Shown piece by piece: positions 30,725 through 39,679 of a DNA stretch of 64,000 nucleotides (the first letter of the stretch is position 1; every line of letters starts with the position of its first letter). The DNA comes from Malassezia japonica (lineage: Eukaryota > Basidiomycota > Malasseziomycetes > Malasseziales > Malasseziaceae), in the NCBI RefSeq assembly GCF_029542785.1, contig NC_083377.1, positions 1-64,000 of the forward strand. Direction: 5' to 3'. The notes below the pieces were generated by a model, which searched no databases, had not been told where the DNA came from, and saw only the letters and a program-made list of their open reading frames with translations. The position numbers and the translations under genes were made by a program.

Positions 30725-32579
30725 CTATTTTTCACACTTGTCCCACCAGCCCTGGTCGTTGCGGTCGGCGAGCGAGGCGAGGAAGTCGCTCAGGGGGCAC
30801 AGCCCGTCCGCGCGCTCGGGGCACTTGGACAGCTGGCCGAGCGGCACGATGGCGTCGTTGAGCTTCATGCGCATGTACGACGTCGCGTCTCGCTTCCCGA
30901 GCGGCGCCGCGCAGTCGTACTTTTCAAAGATCATGCGCGCAGAGAAGGGCACGACGTGCGACGTGCGGAACGTGCGCTTCTTGTCGGCCAGCACCGGCGG
31001 CTTGGCAAACTCCTTGAGGCGCAGCGCCGCAAGGACGCTTGTCAGCACCGAGTCGTGCGTAAAGTCGGCGTAGATCGCACGGTCCACCGGGAAGAGCTTG
31101 GGGTCGCGGTTAAAGGTCGCATTCTCCGACGTCTGTGTCGCCGCGTTCCATGGCGTGTGCGTCAAGCGGCTCACAAACTCGTTCACCCACCCGAGGCCCA
31201 TCGCGGCGCCGGCCTCGGCGCCGGGGCCGTAGTCGTAAAAGAAGCGCTGGTCCCACGCAAACTCGTAGCCACGCCAGTCCGCTTCGGAAAAGAGGCTGCA
31301 AAAGGGGCTCTGGCCAAAGGCCACCGTGTCGTACGAGCACAGCTGCTGCATGCCGTGCACGAGCATCGGCGTGAGCTTTACATTCTTGGCATGCTTCTGC
31401 AGCTCGGCGGTGGTGTGCGCCAGGTATTCGTTGACATAGTCCTGCACGGCAAACGACTCGGCCGCGGCGCTGCACGCAAAGTTGGGCGCGAGCGTCGTGT
31501 TAAAGTGGTTCTCCTCGATCTGCACTTCAAAGTCGGTCTTTTCCGGCCAGGGGTTGCCCCAGAAACCGGCCGACCAGGCGAGGGCGCTGTCGACAATGCG
31601 CTGCTGGCTGCCGGTGCGCACAAACAGCTTCTTGTTCTGCTTCAGATCACGCTCCGCCAGCGCGCCATAGTCGATCGCGGACTTGACGCCGGACATATGC
31701 AGCTGCTCGCGGCCGAGCGGCACGAGGAGCTCCTCGCCGACACGGTACTCGTACGTGTTCAAAAACGCCAAGGGACCAGAGAACTCGGCGTGCGTCTCGC
31801 CACGCTTCTTGACGAGATCGCGCACGAGCTGCGTCGGGGCGCCGCCGGTGGGGTACCGCGAGCCGTGGCGGTGCAGAATGTGCACCTGGGAGAGTGTGCA
31901 CACGCCGCTCGACATGCGCGGCGTCACGAGGTACTTGGCATTGTCGACCGAGCCCCACTGCGCAGAATAGTACGGCGATAGCGGCCCCATGTGCCGAAAT
32001 GGGTTGAACGACTCGCCAAAGCCGGGCACGCCGGTCTGGATCGGCGAGACGCCGCGTGTCTTGGACGGCGCAGGGTCCATCTCCTGCGCATATTCGGGGG
32101 GTACGCCGGTCTTGTACGTGCCAGGGTAACCGATGTACGTGCCGAGCGACGGCTTGGCGTGCGCCTCTTCTACGACGTTTTGCGGCGAGGCGTGCGTCGT
32201 TTCGTGCGGTGGCGCGTGCGGCCCGAGGGCAAAGTAGAACACGCCAAAGAGCAGGAGCAGGAACGCGGCTGCCGCCGCCGCCGCGACGACCCGGCGAAAG
32301 GGACGCGGAACGCTCTCGAGGCTCACCTTGCTGAGCCACTCGGGGCGCCCCGTCTTTTCAATATCGTCGTCGTTTGCCTTGCGCCCCTGCATCTTGGCCT
32401 CGACCGAGCGGCTCGGATCGTACGGCTGGTCCTCGTGACCGCCCGCGGTCGGCACAGAGTGCACTACCGGACGCCCGTAGTCGTCTGCATCGATATGGTG
32501 AAGGCTGCGTTAGCCGCGCGACGTACATCAGCTGCTGGGCCTCCGCCTCGTCCAGCTCTCCACTGGGCCGGTCCCGCAT
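30725..32579 (-). CDS. Histidine acid phosphatase, membrane-anchored (phytase/MINPP-like)
   Basis: Exons 32579-32527 and 32504-30725, with a 22-nt intron. The product is 610 residues. A cytosolic N-terminus of about 90 residues is followed by one hydrophobic helix (Ala/Leu/Phe-rich, about 90-112) and no cleavable signal peptide, predicting a type II membrane protein. The catalytic RHGSRYP motif lies at about residue 229 and the proton donor motif FTHDSVLTSV late in the domain. Several Asn-x-Ser/Thr sites and paired cysteines fit an exported enzyme. Relatives release phosphate from phytate and other esters. It is head-to-head with MOB1, 63 bp apart. Confidence 0.88.
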
Positions 32580-32642
32580 GGTGGTGTTGGTCACGTGAGT
32601 ACGCGTCGGCACGTGTGTTGCTCTCGCGTTGCTCTGCCCAAC

Positions 32643-33385
32643 ATGGCGTCGCTGCTAGGGTAGGTGCCAAAGCTCACGCAGCATCTCGCGCCCGTCCATG
32701 TTTCTTCCCCGGCGTGCTGCCCCGGAGGGCAGTCGTCCTTTGTACGTGCCCCTGCTAATGTCAGCCAGCTCAAGAAGCTCGCCGAGTCGACGCTCGGCAG
32801 CGGCAACCTGAACGTGGCCGTGCGCCTCCCAGAGGGCGAGCGCCCGGAGGAGTGGATTGCCGTGCACAGTACGTGGTGGGGCTAATGCAGCGGTCGACTT
32901 TTTCAATCACCTCAACATTCTCTACGGCACAATCACGGAATTCGTACGTACCGCGTCTCACACAGTGCACGCAGCGCGAATGCCCGGTGATGTGTGCCGG
33001 ACCCCGCTTCGAGTACCACTGGCAGGACTCGACCTCGACCAAGTACCGCCGCTCGACGCGCCTGTCCGCGCCGGACTACATTGACTGCCTGCTGAACTGG
33101 ACGCAGGCGCAGATTGACGACCCGGCGCTCTTCCCAGTGAGCACCGACGCGCCGTTCCCGGCAAACTTTGTGGACCGCGTCAAGGCGATTCTGCGCCGCC
33201 TGTTCCGTGTGTACGCGCACATGTACAACCACCACTTTGCGCAGATCTGTGCGCTGCGCCTCGAGACGCACCTCAACACGTCCTACCGCCACTTTTTGTT
33301 GTTTGTTACCGAGTATCGCTTGGTCGACCCCAAGGAGATGATTCCCCTCGCGGAGCTCAACGAGGCTATTTTGGACGAGAACTAG
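32643..33385 (+). CDS. MOB1: Mob1 kinase activator
   Basis: Five exons: 32643-32659, 32682-32741, 32765-32868, 32891-32943 and 32966-33385. Introns are 22, 23, 22 and 22 nt, and the first exon is only 17 nt. The product is 217 residues, the size of Mob1. Conserved blocks are intact across the junctions: LAESTLGSGNL, VDFFNHLNILYGTITEF-C, ECPVM (zinc Cys), YIDCLLNWTQ, FRVYAHMYNHHF (zinc His) and HLNTSYRHFLLF. Mob1 binds and activates NDR/LATS kinases (Dbf2, Cbk1 type) in mitotic exit and septation. Removing all four introns is needed to obtain one frame. Confidence 0.95.
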
Positions 33386-33392
33386 ACATAGA

Positions 33393-34885
33393 TTACGCCT
33401 GCTCGCGCAACACATACAGACTGCTCTCTAGCACATCCATCGCCTTGTCCACTTCCTCTGCCGAGGCCGTGAGGCTGGGGACAAAGCGCAGCGTGTCGCT
33501 CCCGGCAGAGAGGATGAGCACGCCACGCTCGCGCGCGAGTGCGACGACCTTTCCTGCGTGCTCCGCCTGCTTTAGGGGCAGACCGACGAGCAGGCCCTGG
33601 CCACGGGGGCCGCCCTCTTGCACCAGGTCGTCAAACAGGTCGCGTACGCGCGTCAGGCGCGAAATGAGCTGCGCGGACCGCGCCTCGACATTGCGGATCA
33701 GCGTAGGCTCGGCAAGGCGGCCCAGCACATGGTGCGCGATGCGGCACGCAAGAGGGCCGCCGCCAAACGTCGTGCCGTGGTCGCCGACGGTGATTGCCCG
33801 GGCGACTTCGGGGCGCATCAGTACCGCGCCGATCGGGAAACCGTTGGCGAGCGGCTTGGCCATCGTCACAATGTCGGGGTGCGCATCCAGCGGCATCTCG
33901 GAATGGCACCACATCTTGCCCGTCCTAAACAGACCACACTGGATTTCGTCATAGATCAGCAGCGCGCCGACTTGGTCGCAGCGGCGGCGCAGCGCCTGGA
34001 GGAAGGACAGGTCGGCGGGGAGTACGCCGCCCTCGCCTTGGATCGGCTCGACAATCACACCGGCCACCGACTCGTCGATCAGCGCATCAAGGTTCTCGGT
34101 CGCATTCAGCGTGCCGACACGCGTGTTGCCAACCAGCGGCTCAAACGGCGCTTGGTACTTGGGGTTCGGCGTGACAGACAGCGCGCCCATTGTGCGCCCG
34201 TGGAACGCGTGCTGGAAACACACAAGGCCCGTCTTTTGGTTCGCCGCACCGACCTTGTTCATCGCGGCCTTGCGCGCAAACTTGAGCGCAGCCTCGTTCG
34301 CTTCCGTGCCGCTGTTGGAGATAAACGCTTTCAGGTCCTCGCCGTTGGGGGGGAGCGGCATGCCTTTGCGGACGCCCAGACCGCCGTGCTCGCGCGTCAT
34401 CGCAACGAGGCGGCTCACCATCTCGCCGCTCCAGTTGTTGTAGTACAGGTTGCTCGAGTGCACGAGCAGACCAGCCTGCTCGCCCGCGATCTTGGCGATC
34501 TGCTCATCGCCGTGGCCTAGCGAGTTGACGGCGATGCCCGCAGAAAAGTCCAGGTAGGTGCGCGTGGCCGTCGGCGCCCCAGGCTCAGTCGGCACCTCGG
34601 CATAGAGGTTCAGGCCCTTGCCGGACGAAAAGATGACTTGGGGGCGCGCGTACGTGCCAAGCGTCGTCTGCCCGAAACGCTGCAGCTGGTGCGCAACGTT
34701 GGAATCCGGGGGGGGGTGCACCAGGTCGGGGTGCGTCGGCGTCACGTACTCGGTGCACGGCGATGCTTCCTGCTGTGGTAAGTAGAGGAACGTACTTGTG
34801 CCGTGCTGTATGCACGCAGGACACGCAGTCCTTGCGTAGGGATACGCGCCCGTGCGCGGCATGCTCCTTGCCAAGTGGCCCACAT
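33393..34885 (-). CDS. ARG8: Acetylornithine aminotransferase, mitochondrial
   Basis: Exons 34885-34796 and 34772-33393 with a 23-nt intron. The product is 489 residues. Exon 1 (30 codons) is a textbook mitochondrial presequence: Arg-rich, no acidic residues, ending RVLRAYSTAQ with a plausible cleavage site. It uses a different frame from the long open frame that runs through the intron. The class III aminotransferase domain has SNSGTEANEAALKFAR, FHGRTMGALS, IYDEIQCGLFRTG and the PLP lysine in TMAKPLANGFPIG. It makes N-acetylornithine in arginine synthesis. It ends 7 bases from the MOB1 stop. Confidence 0.94.
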
Positions 34886-35141
34886 TGTGGAAGATAAGAA
34901 ACCTAATCGGTATGACTAGGAAAATCGGGCCAATTTCTCCACCTGTGCACGGACAAGAAGGAAGGGGAGGGGGAGGAGGGCCCAGAGCACCGTGGGCGTC
35001 GTTGCTCGCGGAAACTAGTACAACAGGGCAGGTAGAGGGAAAAGGCGACCATGCACCAAGCCACACGCCCCATCACACACGTCCGCACTCTATAGCTCAA
35101 CGACTCGCGCATTGTATTCAAGTCGCCGCTGACTACGGCCT

Positions 35142-35593
35142 CTACGCGTCCTTTGCATCGAGCCGACGCAGCACGCTCTCGCGCTTGCGCTGGTTTTCCG
35201 TCAGGCCCTGTGCCCAGTGCGCAGTGTCCTGTGAGCCGGACGGCTTGTCCGTGCGCGTGCCAAGGCGGATATCCGTCGCGATGCGCTCGACGCCCAGCGC
35301 GTGCACGGCTTCGTGGCATTTTTGCAGCGCCTGCCACACTGCCGAGATCGGTCCCTCGAGATTCGTTCCTTAGCCGCTGCATAAGTCGCGCAACATACTG
35401 CATCTGGGTTAGAAGAGAAACGCACCTCGTATCGAATACCCTGCTCGGCCATGCCGTCGAGCACACGCTGGCACTCTGTAATGTACTCGCCGACCGACGT
35501 CGTCGGCGTTCCCATCGGGATCACTGCGTCAGAAACAAGGACGTACGGCAAAAGTCCCTGCGTTAGTCATGGTACGTACGCCACAGCATACAT
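35142..35593 (-). pseudogene. ECM15: ECM15-like thiamine-binding family gene (MTH1187 type) with an in-frame TAA
   Basis: Five exons are needed: 35593-35580 (14 nt), 35557-35547 (11 nt), 35523-35426, 35403-35399 (5 nt) and 35376-35142. The introns are 22, 23, 22 and 22 nt, all with good donor, branch and acceptor. The product starts MYAVADFCLIPMGTPTTSV and continues with GTNLEGP, ISAVWQALQK and the family signature IATDIRLGTRTDKPS, matching Ecm15/UPF0045 end to end in about 120 codons. One codon spoils it: TAA at 35372-35370, between MHG and GTNLEGP, where relatives have a sense codon. Either this is a recent nonsense allele, a sequencing error or a readthrough case. The splice sites show no other decay. 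Confidence 0.7.
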
Positions 35594-35661
35594 CTCCGGA
35601 GTCGTCATCAGGGTCAGCCAGGGACCTCCACACGTGGCAAAAAAAGTTGTCTTTTGCTCCG

Positions 35662-37086
35662 ATGGACGAACGGCGGAGTGTGTCGAGCTTCTCCGCGCTG
35701 GGTATCTCCCAGGCGCTGGTACGTGCTCTCAAGATGCTTGCGATCACTGTACCCACCCCCATTCAAGCTGCGACGATCCCTGCGATTCTCGAGGGCCGCG
35801 ACGTGATCGGCGGCGCAGAGACCGGCTCCGGCAAGACGCTGGCGTTCGCACTGCCGATCCTCAATCAGCTCGCCAAAGATATGGCCGGCGGATTTGCGGT
35901 GATCCTCACTCCCACACGTGAGCTCGGCGTGCAGCTGCACGAGCAGTTCCTTGCCGTCGGGCAAGGCAGCCGCATGGGCCTCAAGTGTGCCTTGGTCCTC
36001 GGCGGGATGGATATGGTGAAGCAGGCGACCGAGCTGGCGGGTCAGCGCCCTCACATTATTGTCGCGACACCCGGACGCCTCGTGGACCTGCTGTCGTCGG
36101 GCGGCGCGCAGGAATGGGGCCTCGAGCGCTGCAAGTACGTGGTGCTGGACGAGGCCGACCGCCTGCTCTCGCCGACGTTTGCTAACGAGCTCGCGTACCT
36201 CTTTTCGATTCTTCCTCCTGCACGCATGCGCCAGACGCTCCTATTCACAGCGACGCTCACGCCCGAGATTGAAAAGCTGACACAAAAGAAGCCCGAAGGA
36301 GACAAGCTTCCCCCGCTCCTGCGCAAAATCGAGATGTCGACGACGACCCCCGCGACGCTCACGCAAGAGTACATCTTTTGCCCTTCGCACGTGCGCGAGC
36401 CGTACCTGGTGCATCTGCTGCACCATGCACCGTGCCAGCAGGCCAAGCCGCGCGCGGATGCGGCGCAGAGCGTCTACCGCAAAGGCGCGCGCAAGGAGGT
36501 GCCGGTCGAGGACGAGGTGCCGCTCCCCATGACGATCATTTTTGCGTCGCGGTGCCGCAGCGCCGAGCTCCTGTCGCGTATGCTCACAGAGCTCGGCATC
36601 CCGAACGTGTCGCTGCACTCGATGCTGCACCAGAGCAAGCGCCTCGAAAACCTGCAAACCTTTCGTGCGAAACGTGTGCCGATTCTCATCTCGACCGACG
36701 TCGGGAGCCGTGGTCTGGACATTCCCGACGTGCAGATGGTGGTCAACTGGGACGTGCCCGCAGCGTGGGAGGACTATGTGCACCGTGTCGGCCGTACCGC
36801 GCGTAAAGGCAAGCAGGGCTGGGCCGTGAGCTTTGTGACGGAGCACGACGTGGAGCTCATCCAGAGCATCGAGGAAAAGATCCAAACGCAGCTCACCGAG
36901 CGCGAGCTGCCGGAGAGCAAGGTGCTCGAGCGCCTTTCCGAGGTCACTGCCGCGAAACGCGTCGCGGCCATGGCCCTGCACGACGAGCACTTTGGCGAGC
37001 AGCGCGAGCGTAACAAGAAGAAAGCGCAGCTCGCCCAAGGCCAAGCGCCGCGGCCGAAGAAGCGCAAAGTTAAAGCAAGCGAGTAG
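35662..37086 (+). CDS. DBP8: DEAD-box RNA helicase Dbp8 (DDX49)
   Basis: 474 residues, single exon. All helicase motifs are present: the Q motif (VPTPIQAATIP), AETGSGKT (I), PTRELGVQ (Ia), ATPGR (Ib), LDEAD (II), TAT in LLFTATLT (III, instead of the usual SAT), STDVGSRGLD (V) and HRVGRTAR (VI). The Lys-rich C-terminus (RPKKRKVK) resembles a nuclear or nucleolar signal. Dbp8 acts in 40S ribosome subunit processing of the 35S pre-rRNA. The ATG at 35662 is preferred to one at 35569, which would overlap the divergent ECM15-like gene. Confidence 0.9.
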   Translation: MDERRSVSSFSALGISQALVRALKMLAITVPTPIQAATIPAILEGRDVIGGAETGSGKTLAFALPILNQLAKDMAGGFAVILTPTRELGVQLHEQFLAVGQGSRMGLKCALVLGGMDMVKQATELAGQRPHIIVATPGRLVDLLSSGGAQEWGLERCKYVVLDEADRLLSPTFANELAYLFSILPPARMRQTLLFTATLTPEIEKLTQKKPEGDKLPPLLRKIEMSTTTPATLTQEYIFCPSHVREPYLVHLLHHAPCQQAKPRADAAQSVYRKGARKEVPVEDEVPLPMTIIFASRCRSAELLSRMLTELGIPNVSLHSMLHQSKRLENLQTFRAKRVPILISTDVGSRGLDIPDVQMVVNWDVPAAWEDYVHRVGRTARKGKQGWAVSFVTEHDVELIQSIEEKIQTQLTERELPESKVLERLSEVTAAKRVAAMALHDEHFGEQRERNKKKAQLAQGQAPRPKKRKVKASE

Positions 37087-37124
37087 CGATAGATGTAAAC
37101 TACGTATACCCTATCGCGTGGGTA

Positions 37125-37679
37125 TCAGTGCGCCGGTGGGCGCGCGACGCTCGGCGGAGGCTGGGAGAAGTTGGGCGGCGGCTGGGCGAAGTTGGGCGGG
37201 GGCACGCTCATATTCGGCGGGGGCACGCTCATATTCGGCGGAGGCACCGTGATCGGCGGGCGCACTGACGGCGGGGGCACCGTCGGCACGGCGCCTGTCG
37301 GCAGCGGCGGCGGCGGCGTGGTGATCGGTCCCTGTCCCAGCGGCGGGCGCACTGCGTCAGACATGCAACGTACCCATCGGCGGCGGGCGCCCGTACGGCC
37401 CCAGGAGCTCAAGAGGCGGCGGGTATCCCCGCTTTTGGTAGTCCTTCATCAACGTATCCACCACTCCCTGGATCTCGTACGGCGGAAGGGCTGCGTAAGA
37501 AGAAAAAACGTACATGCATAATAGTCGCGCACATTCTGCAGATGGTTCCTGCCGCAGTTATGGGCCTTGCGCACTGCGTTAGTACTTTTGCGACCTACCC
37601 GACGTCGAGTCGTGCGTAAGGAACACGTCACAATAGTCTGGGGTCAGCTACGTCACGTACCGCAATAGTGCTTCCCCAT
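37125..37679 (-). CDS. U1 snRNP protein C
   Basis: Five exons: 37679-37661, 37637-37599, 37573-37514, 37490-37374 and 37351-37125. Introns are 23, 25, 23 and 22 nt. The 153-residue product begins MGKHYCDYCDVFLTHDSTSV and continues RKAHNCGRNHLQNVRDYY, the U1C zinc finger with its C2H2 ligands. A Pro-rich tail follows, with near-identical PPPNMSVPPPN units. U1C stabilises U1 snRNP pairing with the 5' splice site. No single open frame covers the zinc finger, so the gene is invisible without splicing. Its own transcript carries four micro-introns. Confidence 0.94.
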
Positions 37680-37751
37680 CGCTTCGTGGAGGTAGCAGAA
37701 AATGCACGTGGCGCGCCCGCCGGTTTTCTCCCCAGCACTGACCACTGGAGG

Positions 37752-39221
37752 ATGTCGCAGAGCCTACTGGCGCACCTGCAGCATGCGCTGATCCGCATTG
37801 CGACGATCTCCCCCCGCGTGCTTGCGAGTCCTCCGACGCAGCCGAGGCGCGCGAGTGTGGCGCTCATTGTGCGCATTCGTCCCGCTGCCGAGGACGAGTC
37901 GTGGCTCCAGTCGAAATGGCGGCATGGCGAGGTGAAGGAGGAGGATGCGCACTACTTCCCCTCGATGACACGTACGTCTCTATGCTTACACAGAACAAGA
38001 CGCAAACGGCACGTTGAGTACCGAGGCGCGTCTGCGGCAGTTCTTCTCCCTACCGTGGGTGCAGCGCGGCACGGCCGAGCTGTTGTTCATCAAGCGCGCT
38101 GCGCGCGAGAACGACCAGTGGTCGTCGCACGTCGCGTTCCCTGGTGGCCGTCGTGACGAGGAGGATGAAAGTGGCCTGTACACGGCGATGCGCGAAACCT
38201 GGGAGGAAGTCGGGATCGACCTTGCCGAGAAAGAATTCCTGCAGGTCGGTCACCTCGAGGACCGCGAAATTACGAGCAGCCTCGGAAAGCGCCTCTTGAT
38301 GATTTTGAGCCCGTATGGTACGTGCTGCTGCTCATCCAGTTTTCCTGCAGCTTTCGCCCTTCTCGCAACCGCCCCACCTGCAGCCGAGCGAAGTCGAGTC
38401 GGCGCAGTGGGTCCCGCTCAACCTGCTCTTTACGCCCAAGCCCAAGTGGGGCACCATCCACATCGACTTTGCGCGCCATGCGCCGAGGAGCTCTGCAGTG
38501 CGCGGCATGCTGCGCCTGCTCATCGGCAAGATGTCGTTCCGGTGCATTGAGCTCCCCAACCGCCCGACCGCCCTCGCGGAGATCAACGAGAACGACCCGT
38601 CGGTGTCGACTGCGGGCCTGATGCCTAAGGCGGACCTTCCCGATGCAAAGAGCGAGGACGACGACGGCGTCACGCGGCAGCTCACCGACTCGGAGCAGGA
38701 CTACATGGAGCAGTGCACGCCGCACCTGCAGCTGTGGGGCCTCACGCTCGGCATGACGCTCGACTTTCTCGCGCACATGTCGACGCACAATATGCACCTG
38801 CTCCCCCGCGACGCGCGCTCCAAGACGATTGTCGAGCGCGTCATGGCCTACACGCCCTCGAGCTGGTTGCTTGGCGCGCCCGACGGGGGCGTGCCCGTGC
38901 GCAAGGCGCCGAGCGTCGTCGAGGTGTTCCCGCGCTTCAGCTACCCCGATGTCAACTTCTGGATCTGGGTGTTTGGGTGGCGCTACCGCGTCATCCAGCG
39001 CGGCTGGGAGCGGAGTATCGGCACCGAGATGGAGCGCCGCGCGCACTGGTCGGGCCTTGCGCTCGCCGCATTCTAGTACGTCGCTATACTAACCCAGCTC
39101 GTGCGTCCGCCGTGCTCTCCTCGTCGCGATCGTCCTGCGCGCGCTCGGCCTCGTGAGCCTGACGGGCTTTGTGTCTTATATCGCCGTGCGCCGGATGCGC
39201 CGGATGCGCGCCACTGCATAA
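37752..39221 (+). CDS. Nudix hydrolase with C-terminal membrane tail
   Basis: Exons 37752-37971, 37994-38317, 38340-39075 and 39098-39221; all introns are 22 nt. The product is 467 residues. The Nudix signature is in GGRRDEEDESGLYTAM-RETWEEVGID, around residues 120-145, most like CoA/NADH-type pyrophosphatases of the NUDT8/PCD1 group but with a long C-terminal extension. The third intron begins inside what would otherwise be a TAG stop (TA from the exon, G from the donor). Splicing adds 41 residues with a hydrophobic helix and an Arg-rich end. Start codons at 37752 and 37668 are both in frame; the latter would overlap U1C. Confidence 0.85.
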
Positions 39222-39252
39222 TAGCAAGCTGTAGTCTATGCAAGAATCATGT

Positions 39253-39509
39253 CTACTTGTTCAGCTCCTCGGTGCGCTTCTGCAGCTCCTCTTTCGCTGC
39301 GTTAGACTCGCGACGTACACAGAGGCTTGTCGAGGTTGTTGGCGGTCTCTGCATCGAGCTTCTGGATGCCCGGCGTGGCGGGCGCACCCGACGCAAGCGC
39401 CGCGTTGCCACCCACTTTGGGGTCCGTGCTGGGGTTGTTGCTCGTCGCGGGGTGCGGCCTGCGTCAGATCAGCCACCTACTGGATCGAGATCTTCTGGTC
39501 GTCAGACAT
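39253..39509 (-). CDS. Small uncharacterised protein, 70 residues
   Basis: Exons 39509-39481, 39458-39319 and 39296-39253; both introns are 22 nt with GTAGGT and GTACGT donors. The joined frame starts MSDDQKISIQPHPATS, continues through an Ala/Pro/Gly-rich middle and ends KEELQKRTEELNK followed by TAG. The C-terminal helix is strongly charged. I do not recognise a family with certainty. The support is the perfect splice geometry, clean phase joining and a complete start-to-stop frame in a place where neighbouring genes leave just enough room. Confidence 0.65.
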
Positions 39510-39679
39510 GGCGGGTCTCGTGCAGCGCCACCGCGGGGATGCGCACGGGCAGTGGAGAGCCATGTGGCAAACCTCCACGTGCCTATGCGCGATCGGAACG
39601 CGCTGACTTGACGCATAGGGTAGGCCGAGGAAATCCGCCGAGCACGGGCGGTGTTTGGTCCCTGACGACGACGTTGAGG

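Noticed and set aside
33393..35066. ARG8 starting from the long unspliced open frame at 35066
   Set aside because: The N-terminal 90 residues have no aminotransferase or targeting character, and a perfect 23-nt intron plus presequence exon explains the 5' end.
35524..35551. Reading through the second ECM15 intron as coding sequence
   Set aside because: The read-through looks superficially plausible (YVLVSDAVIPMG), but no upstream exon joins it in phase. The spliced form gives a better family N-terminus with an ATG.
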